A stretch of 64,000 nt of DNA. It comes from Bacillus sp. 2B10 (lineage in GTDB: Bacteria; Pseudomonadota; Alphaproteobacteria; Sphingomonadales; Sphingomonadaceae). This document shows positions 17,554 through 27,088 of this stretch, piece by piece (the stretch's first letter is position 1; the number at the start of each line of letters is the position of its first letter). A program made the translations under genes and the position numbers. The notes below the pieces were generated by a model. That model had not been told where the DNA came from and ran no database searches. It saw only the letters and a list, made by a program, of their open reading frames with translations. Location: positions 17,308-81,307 of the forward strand of contig RPSH01000017.1 in assembly GCA_003946805.1 (NCBI GenBank), given 5' to 3'.

Positions 17554-17555
17554 GC

Positions 17556-17999
17556 CTAAATCCTTGTTCCGGTGAAGATCTGGCTGATCCATTCGGCGAT
17601 CAGCGCGGGTTTGTCGGTGCCGTCGACCTCGACGGCATACTCGATCGTCTGCTGCCACCGGCCCGGCCGCTTCTCGGCCATCGCCAGCAGGGTGAAGCGT
17701 CCGCGGATGCGGCTGCCGGCGCGGACGGGGGACAGGAACCGGGTGCGGTCGCCGCCATAGTTCACGCCCATCAGTGCGCCCGCGATGGCGGGCTGGTCGC
17801 TTATCGCCGCCAGCCTCGGCATCAGCGACAGCAGCAGGAATCCGTGCGCGATCGTACCGCCGAACGGCGTGGCGGCGGCGGCCTGCGGATCGACATGGAT
17901 GAACTGGCGGTCGCCGGTCGCCTCCGCAAAGGCGTCGATCATCGTCTGGGTCAGCACCAGCCAGTCGGAATGCCACACTGTGCCGATCTGCCCGGCCAT
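17556..17999 (-). CDS. MaoC family (R)-hydratase-like protein
   Basis: A hot-dog fold protein of about 147 residues with the MaoC hydratase pattern: ITQ-like [39 protein letters not shown] and [20 protein letters not shown]. The D..Q..H residues of the hydratase active site are present (D in TGDRQFIH). MaoC-domain hydratases act on 2-enoyl-CoA. The start at 17999 gives a normal-length protein; the frame is open to 18080. It lies two bases upstream of the thiolase gene. Confidence 0.87.
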   Translation of the reverse strand: MAGQIGTVWHSDWLVLTQTMIDAFAEATGDRQFIHVDPQAAAATPFGGTIAHGFLLLSLMPRLAAISDQPAIAGALMGVNYGGDRTRFLSPVRAGSRIRGRFTLLAMAEKRPGRWQQTIEYAVEVDGTDKPALIAEWISQIFTGTRI

Positions 18000-18167
18000 C
18001 TCCTCCGCCGCGATTTCCGCCACGCGCGCATCCTCATCCGTTATGCGAACGGTTGTAGCGCGGACCGGTCCCGCCGCCAAGCATTTCCGGACCGAGAACA
18101 GGAAAAACGTTCATCCAGTCACTGATCAGCCAGACCCTATGTTCGAAAAATGCTACGGACGTGCGGG

Positions 18168-19304
18168 TTACGGATCGACGATCGTCCCGTCCGCCCGCGC
18201 GCTCAGGTTTACCTGCGTCGGATAGGCGATCTCGATCCCCTCAGCGGCGAAGCGGCGCAGGATGGCGATGCCGACCGCGGTGCGCCCGTCGTAGAAGGCG
18301 GCATAGTCCGCGCCGGTCGAATCGAACAGCAGCTCGAAATCGATGCTCGACGCGCCGAACCCGATCAGCCCGCAGCGCACGAACACCCGTTCCTCGCCTT
18401 CGACCACCGCGCGCAGCAGCGCGGGGATGCGGGCGCAGGTCTCGGCATCGGTCTGGTACGTCACGCCGATCACGAATGACGCCCGGCGGTGCGCGCGGCG
18501 GGTGTTGTTGGTGATTTCCTTGTCGAGCAGGTTCTTGTTCGAAATGATCCGCTCCTCGCCGGTGACGGAGCGGATGCGCGTCGATTTCAGCCCGATCTCG
18601 GCGATCGATCCGTTGGTCTGGTCGTAGCTGACATTGTCGCCGCGGCGGAACGGCTTGTCGAAGATGATCGACAACGCGGCGAACAGGTCGGCGAAGATGC
18701 CCTGCGCCGCAAGGCCGATGGCGATGCCGCCGACGCCCAGCCCGGCGACGAGGCCGGTTACGTTCACCCCGAGATTGTCGAGCACGACGATCAGCGCGAT
18801 CGCGAACAGCGCGAAGGTGACCAGCAGCCGGATCAGCCCCATCGCCGATGCCAGCGCCTCGCCATGATAATGGTCGCTCGCCGTCCGCCGCTCGACCGCG
18901 CCCAAAATCACCTCGCGCGCCCAGATCGCCGCTTGGAACACCGCAGCAACGGTGAACAGGAACTCGATCGTCCGGGTTACCATCGGCGGCGCGCTGGTAT
19001 AGCCGTCGACCAGCTTGGCGGCGAGCATCACCATGAAGAACAGCCCGGTCCGCCCGATCGCGCGCGCGACCACGCTGCCCCATCCGGCGCGGTCGTCCCT
19101 CGCCAGCTTCATCCCCCAGCGCCGCACCAGCAGCAGCACCAGCACGATCGCCACGCCGATGCCCAGCGCCACGAGCACCTGCAACCAGTTGTCGGCGATC
19201 CACCGCGCGCTGTCCTGCAACAGCAGCCGCGCCTGCGCCTGCGCCTGATCGGTGTTGAAGCTCTTTTCTACCGTCGCGGCGGGCGGTGCGGTGTTGGTAG
19301 TCAT
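18168..19304 (-). CDS. Mechanosensitive ion channel, MscS family
   Basis: A 378-residue protein with an N-terminal helix around residue 45, further helices near 90 and 115, and a conserved MscS core: LLVTFALFAIALIVVL, then LGVGGIAIGLAAQGIFADLFAA, the pore-lining helix, and the beta domain (DKPFRRGDNVSYD, GSIAEIGLKSTRIRS, ISNKNLLDKEITNNTRR). MscS channels release solutes on osmotic downshock. It starts nine bases after the topoisomerase IB stop on the same strand, so both probably come from the stress-type promoter at about 20.39 kb. Confidence 0.93.
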   Translation of the reverse strand: MTTNTAPPAATVEKSFNTDQAQAQARLLLQDSARWIADNWLQVLVALGIGVAIVLVLLLVRRWGMKLARDDRAGWGSVVARAIGRTGLFFMVMLAAKLVDGYTSAPPMVTRTIEFLFTVAAVFQAAIWAREVILGAVERRTASDHYHGEALASAMGLIRLLVTFALFAIALIVVLDNLGVNVTGLVAGLGVGGIAIGLAAQGIFADLFAALSIIFDKPFRRGDNVSYDQTNGSIAEIGLKSTRIRSVTGEERIISNKNLLDKEITNNTRRAHRRASFVIGVTYQTDAETCARIPALLRAVVEGEERVFVRCGLIGFGASSIDFELLFDSTGADYAAFYDGRTAVGIAILRRFAAEGIEIAYPTQVNLSARADGTIVDP

Positions 19305-19313
19305 GTGGTCCTC

Positions 19314-20345
19314 TCAGGCGGCGGCGGCGACGTCGTCATGCGCCTCCAGCAACGCGATCAGCCCGCGTTCGTGACGGCTGAGATGCCGTGCCGATCGCGG
19401 CAGGCGCAGCGTTTCGCGAAACGCGCTCTGCCCGTCCTTCACCAGCGTCACCAGCAGCGGATGGACATAGGATTTTCGCGCGATGGCGGGGGTGTTGCCC
19501 AGTGCATCGACGACCGGACCCAGCATCGTCTTCAGGCTGATATCGTCCGCTGCCTCGGCCAGCGAGGTGAAGGCCAGCACGCTCGCGCCCCAGGTCCGGA
19601 AATGCTTGGCGGTGAAGTCGTCGCCCATCGCCGCGCGGATATAGGCGTTGACGTCGCTGGAGGTGACCGGATGCGTCTCACCCACATCGTCGATCCAGCG
19701 GAACAGGTGCTGCCCGGGCAGGTCCTGGCACTTGCGCACGAAGCTGGCGAGCGAGCGGTCGGTGATCGTCAGCACCCGCATCTTGCCCGACTTCGCGCGA
19801 TATTGCAGTTTCAGCTTCGTGCCGGTCAGCTTCGCATGGCGCTTGCGCAGCGTCGTCGCGCCGAAGCTCTTGTTCACCCGCGCATAGCCTTCGTTGCCGA
19901 CGCGCACCCGGCCCAGATCGAGCAGACGTACCACCGCCGCCACCGCGCGTTCGCGGCTGAGCACGCGCCTGGCGAGGTCGCGCTCCACCTGCGCGCGCAG
20001 CTTCGGCAACTTGCGTCCGAACGCCGCGCACCGGTCATATTTCGCCGTTTCCTGCGCCTCGCGGAAATCGACGTGATAGCGATATTGCTTGCGGCCCTTT
20101 TCGTCCCATCCGATCGCCTGGATATGGCCGGTCGGGTCGGGGCAGAACCATGCGTCGCGGTAGGCGGGGGGCAGGCCGATGCGGTTCAGCCGGTCGATCT
20201 CTTCGCGGTCGGTGATCCGGTCGCCATCGGCATCGTAATAGCCCCAGCCGCGCGTCAGCTTGCGCCGGGAAATGCCGGGCGCCTCGCAATCGGAAAACAC
20301 GCAACCGGCGGGGCAGGGGAGGTCGTCGTCGGCGGCTGGTTCCAT
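19314..20345 (-). CDS. DNA topoisomerase IB (poxvirus type)
   Basis: A 343-residue type IB topoisomerase that relaxes supercoils through a 3'-phosphotyrosine. The order is an N-terminal cysteine cluster (C11, C15, C20), the Topo-IB N-terminal beta region (WFCPDPTGHIQAIGWDEKGR), and the tyrosine-recombinase-like catalytic core with LLDLGRVRVGNEGYA, TAKHFRTWGAS (R250) and the active-site tyrosine in ARKSYVHP (Y293). Bacterial members are accessory and often stress-linked. It heads an operon with the MscS gene and diverges from a PfpI-family gene. Confidence 0.93.
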   Translation of the reverse strand: MEPAADDDLPCPAGCVFSDCEAPGISRRKLTRGWGYYDADGDRITDREEIDRLNRIGLPPAYRDAWFCPDPTGHIQAIGWDEKGRKQYRYHVDFREAQETAKYDRCAAFGRKLPKLRAQVERDLARRVLSRERAVAAVVRLLDLGRVRVGNEGYARVNKSFGATTLRKRHAKLTGTKLKLQYRAKSGKMRVLTITDRSLASFVRKCQDLPGQHLFRWIDDVGETHPVTSSDVNAYIRAAMGDDFTAKHFRTWGASVLAFTSLAEAADDISLKTMLGPVVDALGNTPAIARKSYVHPLLVTLVKDGQSAFRETLRLPRSARHLSRHERGLIALLEAHDDVAAAA

Positions 20346-20372
20346 CGGGCTGTCCCTGCGATTGACCTGATG

Positions 20373-20422
20373 AATGTTCGGCTCGTCGCTTCGTTCCGGA
20401 ACCCGCCCGATGCCGACCGGTT
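20373..20422. promoter_or_regulatory. Divergent EcfG-type promoters with overlapping -35 elements
   Basis: On the plus strand GGAAC (20398-20402) is followed after 16 bases by GGTT (20419-20422), 31 bases before the PfpI-family ATG. On the minus strand GGAAC (20397-20393) is followed after 16 bases by CATT (20376-20373), 27 bases before the topoisomerase IB ATG. The known general-stress sigma consensus is GGAAC with CGTT about 16-17 bases later, so each site has one or two -10 mismatches. The two -35 elements together form TTCCGGAA. Confidence 0.5.
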
Positions 20423-20453
20423 AGGGACCGGACCACGCCCCAGGAGATTACCG

Positions 20454-21008
20454 ATGGCCGACCTCGCCAATGCCCGCGTCCTGATCCTCGCCACCGACGG
20501 GTTCGAGGAATCCGAATTGTTCGACCCGCGTCAGGCGCTGCTGGATGCCGGCGCGCAGGTAACGCTCGCCTCGATCGGGACCGATCCGATCCAGGGCGTC
20601 GTCAACGACAGCGAAGCGGCGCGCAAGATCACGCCGGACCTGACGCTCGACGATGTCGATACCGAGGAATTCGACATGCTGCTGCTGCCCGGCGGCGTCG
20701 GCAATCCCGACAAGCTGCGCATGGAGGAACGCGCGGTGGAGATCGTCAGCGAATTCATGGACGACGGCAAGATCGTCGCCGCGATCTGCCACGCCCCGTG
20801 GCTGCTGGTCGAGGCGGACGTCGTCGACGGCCGCCGCCTGACCAGCTGGCCCTCGGTCCGCACCGACCTCGAAAATGCCGGTGCCGACGTGGTCGACGAA
20901 GAGGTAGTGATCGACGGCAACCTCATCACCAGCCGCAAGCCCGACGACATCCCAGCCTTTTCGAAAGCGGTGATCGAGGCGCTGCAAAGCGAGCTGGCGG
21001 AGGCGTGA
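20454..21008 (+). CDS. PfpI/DJ-1 family type 1 glutamine amidotransferase-like protein
   Basis: A protein of 184 residues in the YhbO/PfpI group of the DJ-1 superfamily. Visible are ILATDGFEESELFDPRQAL, LLLPGGVGNPDKLR, the nucleophile elbow AAICHAPW (C112, H113) and LTSWPSVRTDLENAGA. Members are stress proteins variously reported as proteases or deglycases; the activity is disputed. The ATG at 20454 follows AGGAG. A candidate general-stress promoter lies just upstream, consistent with a stress role. Confidence 0.92.
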   Translation: MADLANARVLILATDGFEESELFDPRQALLDAGAQVTLASIGTDPIQGVVNDSEAARKITPDLTLDDVDTEEFDMLLLPGGVGNPDKLRMEERAVEIVSEFMDDGKIVAAICHAPWLLVEADVVDGRRLTSWPSVRTDLENAGADVVDEEVVIDGNLITSRKPDDIPAFSKAVIEALQSELAEA

Positions 21009-21045
21009 GGTGAGGGGGCGGGCTGCGGCGTGCCCCATGCCGTAC

Positions 21046-21420
21046 CCCCGCGAAGGCGGGGGTCCAGGGCAGCAGACGCTATCGTCGCGTTCCGGGCTCT
21101 GGACCCCCGCCTGCGCGGGGGTACGTGGCTCGGAGGACAAACGTTAGCCACCACACACGTCATCCCAGCGAAGGCTGGGATCTTCCTGTGATAGCGTGCA
21201 GCAGGAGCCGATGGAGACCCCAGCCTTCGCTGGGGTGACGTCTCCATGCGGATGGATCAAACTCTAGCCGCGGGGGGCCCCAGCCTGTGCTGGGGCGACG
21301 TTTCCTTCAAAATGCCAGGCCGCCACACGTCACGCCGGGCTTGACCCGGGGTGACGCTTCTTTCTCAACCGTCGCAGGAGAAGCGGGACCCCGGATCAAG
21401 TCCGGGGTGACGGCGGTAAC
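21046..21420. repeat. Cluster of three intergenic palindromic repeats
   Basis: This stretch of about 410 bases between convergent genes contains no gene. Unit one (21046-21125) has arms CCCCCGCGAAGGCGGGGGTC and CCCCCGCCTGCGCGGGGGTA. Unit two (about 21163-21270) is a near copy of the repeat at 13.7 kb. Unit three (about 21325-21415) pairs GCCGGGCTTGACCCGG with CCGGATCAAGTCCGGGG. Each can fold into a hairpin and may stop transcription from both sides. Confidence 0.75.
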
Positions 21421-21421
21421 G

Positions 21422-22477
21422 CTACGCCACCGCCACCCGCCTGCGGTCCCCGACCCGGTTCAACCACCCCTGCGCCGGCCGCTCGACCCCGCGATACAGC
21501 AGTTCCGACGACGCGATCACCGCGACGACATACAGCGCCAGCACCCAGACCGGCGCATTGGCCGCATCGTCGACCAGCAGCAGCTTGAACACGAACCACA
21601 GCAGGAAATGGCCGAGATAGGTCGCATAGCTGATCTCGCCCAGCCGATAGAGCGGCCACCATTCCAGCGGATTGCCGCGCCGGTTCGACGTGATCCCCAG
21701 CGCCAGCAACAGGCACGCCAGCGCGGGCGGCAGCGCATAGGCTTCGGGCAGCAGCTTCAATCCCCATGCCGCGACCAGCGCCAGCGCCAGCACGCCGGCG
21801 ATTGCCGCCACCCCGTCGCGCTGTTGCCATCGCAGCCACAGCGCGCCGATCGCGGTCCCCGCCGCGAACTGGAGCACGCAGCGCGCCACCGCAAAGCGTT
21901 GCAGGTCGCTCCCCAGCCCGTCCTGGCCGGCAAAGGGCAGGATGCCGACCAGCAGCACCGCGACGAAGGCGACCAGTACGACGCCCGGCACCCGCCGCCA
22001 GTCGAACGCCACCGCCAGCAGCGGGAACAGCAGGTACGCGGCGGACTCGGCGCTGATCGACCATGCCGGGTCGTTCCACGCCAGCGGGTCGGTCATGCCC
22101 CAGCTTTGCAGCAGCACGATATGCAGCGGCAATTCGGCGAACGGGAAGCGGTCGATGTTGCGTCCGCTCGCCGCCAGCACCACCGCCAGCAGGACCGCGC
22201 ATCCCAGCACGAACAGGTGCAGCGGCCAGATGCGCGCCATCCGTTTCCACAGGAACCGTCCGGCGACCGGAAATCCGCCCTCGCCGAACCGCTTGCCCCA
22301 TGACAGCCAGATCACGAAGCCCGACAGAAGGAAAAAGAAATCGACCGCCAGATACCCCTTGGCGATCGCCGATTCGATCGCCGGATGCATCTCCGCCATC
22401 GATCCGCGCAGGTGGAACAGCACCACCCACCATGCGGCGAGGCCGCGCGCGCCGGTCAGCGCCTTCAATTCGTTCAT
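21422..22477 (-). CDS. Acyltransferase family membrane protein (OafA/YrhL-like)
   Basis: A 351-residue protein of the acyltransferase-3 family with about ten membrane helices. The family start is clear (LKALTGARGLAAWWVVLFHL, with the catalytic histidine near residue 22), followed by FFLLSGFVIWLSWG, RFLWKRMARIWPLH and, near the end, RLGEISYATYLGHFLLW. Members acetylate or acylate surface polysaccharides. The start overlaps the upstream O-ligase stop as ATGA, so it probably decorates the same exopolysaccharide or glycan. Confidence 0.9.
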   Translation of the reverse strand: MNELKALTGARGLAAWWVVLFHLRGSMAEMHPAIESAIAKGYLAVDFFFLLSGFVIWLSWGKRFGEGGFPVAGRFLWKRMARIWPLHLFVLGCAVLLAVVLAASGRNIDRFPFAELPLHIVLLQSWGMTDPLAWNDPAWSISAESAAYLLFPLLAVAFDWRRVPGVVLVAFVAVLLVGILPFAGQDGLGSDLQRFAVARCVLQFAAGTAIGALWLRWQQRDGVAAIAGVLALALVAAWGLKLLPEAYALPPALACLLLALGITSNRRGNPLEWWPLYRLGEISYATYLGHFLLWFVFKLLLVDDAANAPVWVLALYVVAVIASSELLYRGVERPAQGWLNRVGDRRRVAVA

Positions 22478-23829
22478 GCCGCTACCGCCCCCTTCTTGCG
22501 TCGCTGGATCGGGCTCCATGCCTGTTCGCTCCGCTTGCGCGCCAGATAGGTGTCGAGCCCGATCTGCGCGCCGATCAGCATGAAGACGAACGGCTGGAAG
22601 GCGATCGCCACGAAATTCGCGCCGAACAGATAGACCACGTGTCCGTTCTGCAGCGCGGCGGCCAGCGGCACGACCCACGCGTCCTCTTCGCCCGCCTTCG
22701 CATAGCGCCGCCGCAGCACTTCCATCCGGAACAGCCCGCCCAGATTGATCGCCAGCCACAGCAACAGCCCCGGATAGCCCTGTTCGCCCAGCATCTCGAA
22801 ATAGGCCGAATGATAGGCGCGACCGGCATCGACCTCGAGGCTGCGCTCGACCGTCCGGTTGGCGCCTTCGCCGACCACCGCGACCTTTTCATAGCGGATG
22901 CGGTTCTGGAGATAGGCGACGAACCCCCCGCCGAACGGATTGTCCTGCACATAGTCCAGCGTCCACATCCACACCGCCAGCCGGGTCGATGCCGACGCAT
23001 CCGATTGATAGGTGCCGATCGTCTCCATCCGCTGGGTGAAGGCCGACGGCAGGAACGGCACCGCCATCACCGCCGCCGCGCCGGCCATCGCCAGATAGGT
23101 CAGCCGCCGCTTCACGTCGCGCAGCATCAGCACGCCGAGCAGGACGATGCACAGCAGGCCGGTCCGCGTCGACGTGCCGACCGGGATCAGCAGGCACGAG
23201 AATATCAGGGCATAGCAGAAGGCGCGCACCCGCCAGTCGGGGGCGAACACCGTGCCGAACTTGCTGAACCACAGGATCAGCGGGATGATCGCGATCGCCA
23301 CGGTCGAGATCGTCGATCCTTCGTACAGCCCGGCATTGTTCGACACCATCAGGTTCAGCTCGCCATAGCCGCCGCCCGATCCCAGCGTCTTGATCCCGCC
23401 GACGATGATGATCGACGCCGCCGACAGCACCATGAACAGCAGCAGCGATTCGATGCGCAGCCTGGTCCTGAGCGTCAGCGGCAGGAAGATCGCGAAGGCC
23501 AGGGCCTTCCACACCCATTCCCATTTGAACTGTGCCTCGACCGGGAAGTCGGCGGTCTTGGTCGTCCACAGGCAATAGAGCAGCAGCGCCAGCATCAGCC
23601 CCTGTCGCGGGGCGAGCCGCGTATCGCGCTTGTCGTCGACCACCGCCCACGCCAGCACCGCCAGCCCGCACGCGATCAGCGAGATCGGGATCGAATTGAG
23701 CAGCAGATAGGTCAGCCGCTGCGGCGACACGATGTCGATATAGACATAGGTCAGCACGAACACGAACGGCTTTCGGAAACCGGCCGCGAACAGTGCACCG
23801 AGGAAGGCGACGAAGACGAGGTCACGCAC
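22474..23829 (-). CDS. Putative O-glycosylation ligase, exosortase A system-associated
   Basis: A 451-residue polytopic protein with about twelve membrane helices. The N terminus (RDLVFVAFLGALFAAGFRKP, then YVYIDIVSPQRLTYLLLNSIP) and the periplasmic loop with AYHSAYFEMLGEQGYPGLLL match the Wzy/O-antigen-ligase-like proteins that accompany exosortase A (XrtA) and PEP-CTERM systems. It would transfer or polymerise glycan at the periplasmic face. The GTG start at 23829 overlaps the end of a 46-residue ORF by eight bases, and the stop overlaps the acyltransferase start. Confidence 0.9.
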   Translation of the reverse strand: MRDLVFVAFLGALFAAGFRKPFVFVLTYVYIDIVSPQRLTYLLLNSIPISLIACGLAVLAWAVVDDKRDTRLAPRQGLMLALLLYCLWTTKTADFPVEAQFKWEWVWKALAFAIFLPLTLRTRLRIESLLLFMVLSAASIIIVGGIKTLGSGGGYGELNLMVSNNAGLYEGSTISTVAIAIIPLILWFSKFGTVFAPDWRVRAFCYALIFSCLLIPVGTSTRTGLLCIVLLGVLMLRDVKRRLTYLAMAGAAAVMAVPFLPSAFTQRMETIGTYQSDASASTRLAVWMWTLDYVQDNPFGGGFVAYLQNRIRYEKVAVVGEGANRTVERSLEVDAGRAYHSAYFEMLGEQGYPGLLLWLAINLGGLFRMEVLRRRYAKAGEEDAWVVPLAAALQNGHVVYLFGANFVAIAFQPFVFMLIGAQIGLDTYLARKRSEQAWSPIQRRKKGAVAA

Positions 23830-23962
23830 CGAAGCGATCCCGCCCCTTGCGCGGGTTGTCGTCGCGCACCCGCTCGTCGTCGAGGTCGCTCCGCCGCAGC
23901 AACCGCCATGCCGCGACCAGCATCAGGAGGTGGGTCAGCCCCAGCGAGAAATTGTCGATCAT
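23822..23962 (-). CDS. Small membrane protein upstream of the O-glycosylation ligase
   Basis: A protein of 46 residues starting MIDNFSLGLTHLLMLVAAW and ending NPRKGRDRFGA. One hydrophobic helix covers about residues 5-20; the rest is charged (RRSDLDDERVRDDNPRKG), so it is likely a single-pass inner-membrane protein with a cytoplasmic tail. A GAAGGG site precedes the ATG at 23962, and its last eight bases overlap the GTG start of the O-ligase gene, which suggests coupled translation. I do not recognise the family. It is too short for standard gene-length cutoffs. Confidence 0.68.
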   Translation of the reverse strand: MIDNFSLGLTHLLMLVAAWRLLRRSDLDDERVRDDNPRKGRDRFGA

Positions 23963-24069
23963 CGGCCGGACCCTTCGCGTACCCCCCAGCGATAACCGAC
24001 ACGGGTTGATGCGACGTTAAGCGCACGGGCGGGCAGGAGCCAAGCGTGGGGTGTTTCCCACGCAACCCG

Positions 24070-24160
24070 ATCGTCATCCCGGCGAAGGCCGGGATCTCCC
24101 GGTAATGGCGCGCGCGCCTCGCCGCGAAAGGCCCCGGCCTTCGCCGGGGCGACGCCGGCG
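24070..24160. repeat. Dispersed intergenic palindromic repeat
   Basis: The arms CCCGGCGAAGGCCGGGATCT and CCCGGCCTTCGCCGGGG are separated by about 45 bases. It is related to the 13.7 and 21.2 kb repeats and lies between the small membrane protein gene and the end of the glycosyltransferase gene. Confidence 0.7.
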
Positions 24161-24172
24161 AGGATCGGTACT

Positions 24173-25315
24173 CTACCCCCGCGCGATCCGCAGATACGCA
24201 TCCAGCACCGACTGGTTCGCGCTGTCCCACCGATATTCCTTGGCGGCATCATGCCCCGCCAGCCCCATGCGCCAGCGCAGATCGGCATCCTCGCACAGTC
24301 GCGCGATCGCATCGGCATAGGCGGGCACGTCGCGCGGCGGCACGAGGAAACCGGTGGTGCGGTCCTCGACCATGCCGAACGCGCCGGTCGCCCGCGCGGC
24401 GACGACGGGCACGCCGGCCGCCATCGCCTCCAGCGTGACGTTGCCGAACGTCTCGGTGATCGACGGGTTGAAGAACACGTCCATCGACGCGACCGCCCGG
24501 CCCAGATCGTCGCCCGCCTGGAACCCGGCGAACACCGCATGCGGCACGCGCTCGGCGAACCAGTCGCGCGCCGGGCCTTCCCCGATCACGAGGATGCGGT
24601 GCCTGACGCCGCGACGCTGCAACTCGGTCGCGACCTCCGAAAAGACGTCGAGCCCCTTTTCCAGCACCAGCCGCCCGAGGAAGCTCACCGCCACCTCGTC
24701 GTCGCCGATGCCCAGCGACCGGCGCCAGTCGAGGTCGCGCATCGCCGGGCTGAACCGCTGATGGTCGACGCCGCGCGACCAGATGCCGATGGGGGAGCCG
24801 ACCCCCCATTCGCGCAGCAGGTCGGCCATGCCGCGTCCGGGCACCATCACCTGATCGGCGCGGTTGTAGAACCGCTTCGACAGCGCGACCGCCACGGGTT
24901 CGAGAAAGCCGATGCCGTAATATTGCGGATAGGTTTCGAACCGGGTGTGGAGCGAGGCGAGGGTCGCGATCCCCTGCGTCCGGGCCCAGCTGAGCGCGCG
25001 GTGGCCGAGGATGTCGGGCGCGCTGACATGGACGACGTTCGGCGCGAACGCGGTCAGGTCGGCACGGGTCTTCGCGGTCAGCCCGCGCGCCAGCTTGTAT
25101 TCGCCGCGCCCGCCCGGCATCCCGTAGGCGGGCACGCTGACCAGATCGCCGGTCGGGGGAAAGGCGGGCTTGTCGGTCGTCGGCGAATAGACGCGCAGCG
25201 CGACGCCATGGTCGAGCAGGTGGCGCGCAAGGCGGTTGAGCGCCTGGTTGGCGCCGTCACGGACATAATTGTAGTTTCCGCTGAACATCGCGACGCGGAG
25301 CTGGGAAGGCTTCAT
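24173..25315 (-). CDS. Glycosyltransferase family 4 protein
   Basis: A 380-residue GT-B fold glycosyltransferase. The N-terminal acceptor domain starts RVAMFSGNYNYVRDGANQAL, with VHVSAPDILGHRAL and SLHTRFETYPQYYG; the C-terminal domain holds VSFLGRLVLEKGLDVF, VIGEGPARDWF, and the nucleotide-sugar site NPSITETFGNVTLEAMAAGVPVVA. It resembles enzymes that mannosylate lipids such as diacylglycerol derivatives, but the donor and acceptor cannot be set from sequence. The start at 25315 (MKPSQLRVAMF) is preferred over 25351. It points towards the exosortase-associated genes. Confidence 0.92.
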   Translation of the reverse strand: MKPSQLRVAMFSGNYNYVRDGANQALNRLARHLLDHGVALRVYSPTTDKPAFPPTGDLVSVPAYGMPGGRGEYKLARGLTAKTRADLTAFAPNVVHVSAPDILGHRALSWARTQGIATLASLHTRFETYPQYYGIGFLEPVAVALSKRFYNRADQVMVPGRGMADLLREWGVGSPIGIWSRGVDHQRFSPAMRDLDWRRSLGIGDDEVAVSFLGRLVLEKGLDVFSEVATELQRRGVRHRILVIGEGPARDWFAERVPHAVFAGFQAGDDLGRAVASMDVFFNPSITETFGNVTLEAMAAGVPVVAARATGAFGMVEDRTTGFLVPPRDVPAYADAIARLCEDADLRWRMGLAGHDAAKEYRWDSANQSVLDAYLRIARG

Positions 25316-25352
25316 TTGCGCGCCATAGCGTCGGAACGCCACGTACGCCACC

Positions 25353-25377
25353 GGAACGCTGTCGCGGCCAGAGGGTT
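25353..25377 (+). promoter_or_regulatory. Candidate EcfG-type promoter
   Basis: GGAAC at 25353-25357 is followed by exactly 16 bases and GGTT at 25374-25377, the same spacing and -10 variant as the plus-strand site before the PfpI-family gene. The ATG of the DUF2945 gene lies 30 bases further on. Visual match to the GGAAC/CGTT general-stress consensus. Confidence 0.5.
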
Positions 25378-25406
25378 GACCTCGCCGACGAACAGGAGGC
25401 GGCAGG

Positions 25407-25619
25407 ATGAGCGACAGCTACCGGAAGGGCCAGACCGTGAAATGGTCGTGGGGCAACGGCACGGCGGAGGGCAAGGTCGAGGAACGCTTCGACCGCCGCG
25501 TGCAGCGCACGATCAAGGGCAGCAAGATCACCAAGAACGGCACGAAGGACAATCCAGCCTATCTGATCGAGCAGGACGACGGCACGAAGGTCCTGAAGCG
25601 CGGCAGCGAACTGGACTGA
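25407..25619 (+). CDS. DUF2945 (hypervirulence-associated TUDOR domain) protein
   Basis: A protein of 70 residues with the DUF2945 pattern: FRKGQTVKWSWG-like KGQTVKWSWGNGTAEGKVEE, GSKITKNGTKDNPAYLIEQ and a C-terminal DGTKVLKRGSELD. The domain is a small SH3/TUDOR-like barrel found across bacteria and fungi; its role in bacteria is unknown. A strong AGGAGG site precedes the ATG. It has its own candidate general-stress promoter and lies between the glycosyltransferase gene and radA. Confidence 0.87.
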   Translation: MSDSYRKGQTVKWSWGNGTAEGKVEERFDRRVQRTIKGSKITKNGTKDNPAYLIEQDDGTKVLKRGSELD

Positions 25620-25657
25620 TATTCCCCTTTCGTTCCGCATCTGCTACCGGCGGCGGC

Positions 25658-27025
<1,368 letters not shown>

Positions 27026-27088
27026 ACGATCCCGGGGAGGATTAGCAGCCGCTCGACAATCCCCCCGTCGCCCGGCATAGCCACGCCC

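Noticed and set aside
18489..20453. A long open plus-strand frame running into the PfpI-family gene
   Set aside because: It is antisense to mscS and topoisomerase IB, which have clear motifs. Only the part from 20454 is a real gene.
21046..21420. Possible CRISPR array in the repeat cluster
   Set aside because: The units are palindromic, of different families and unevenly spaced; there are no uniform repeats with unique spacers and no cas genes.
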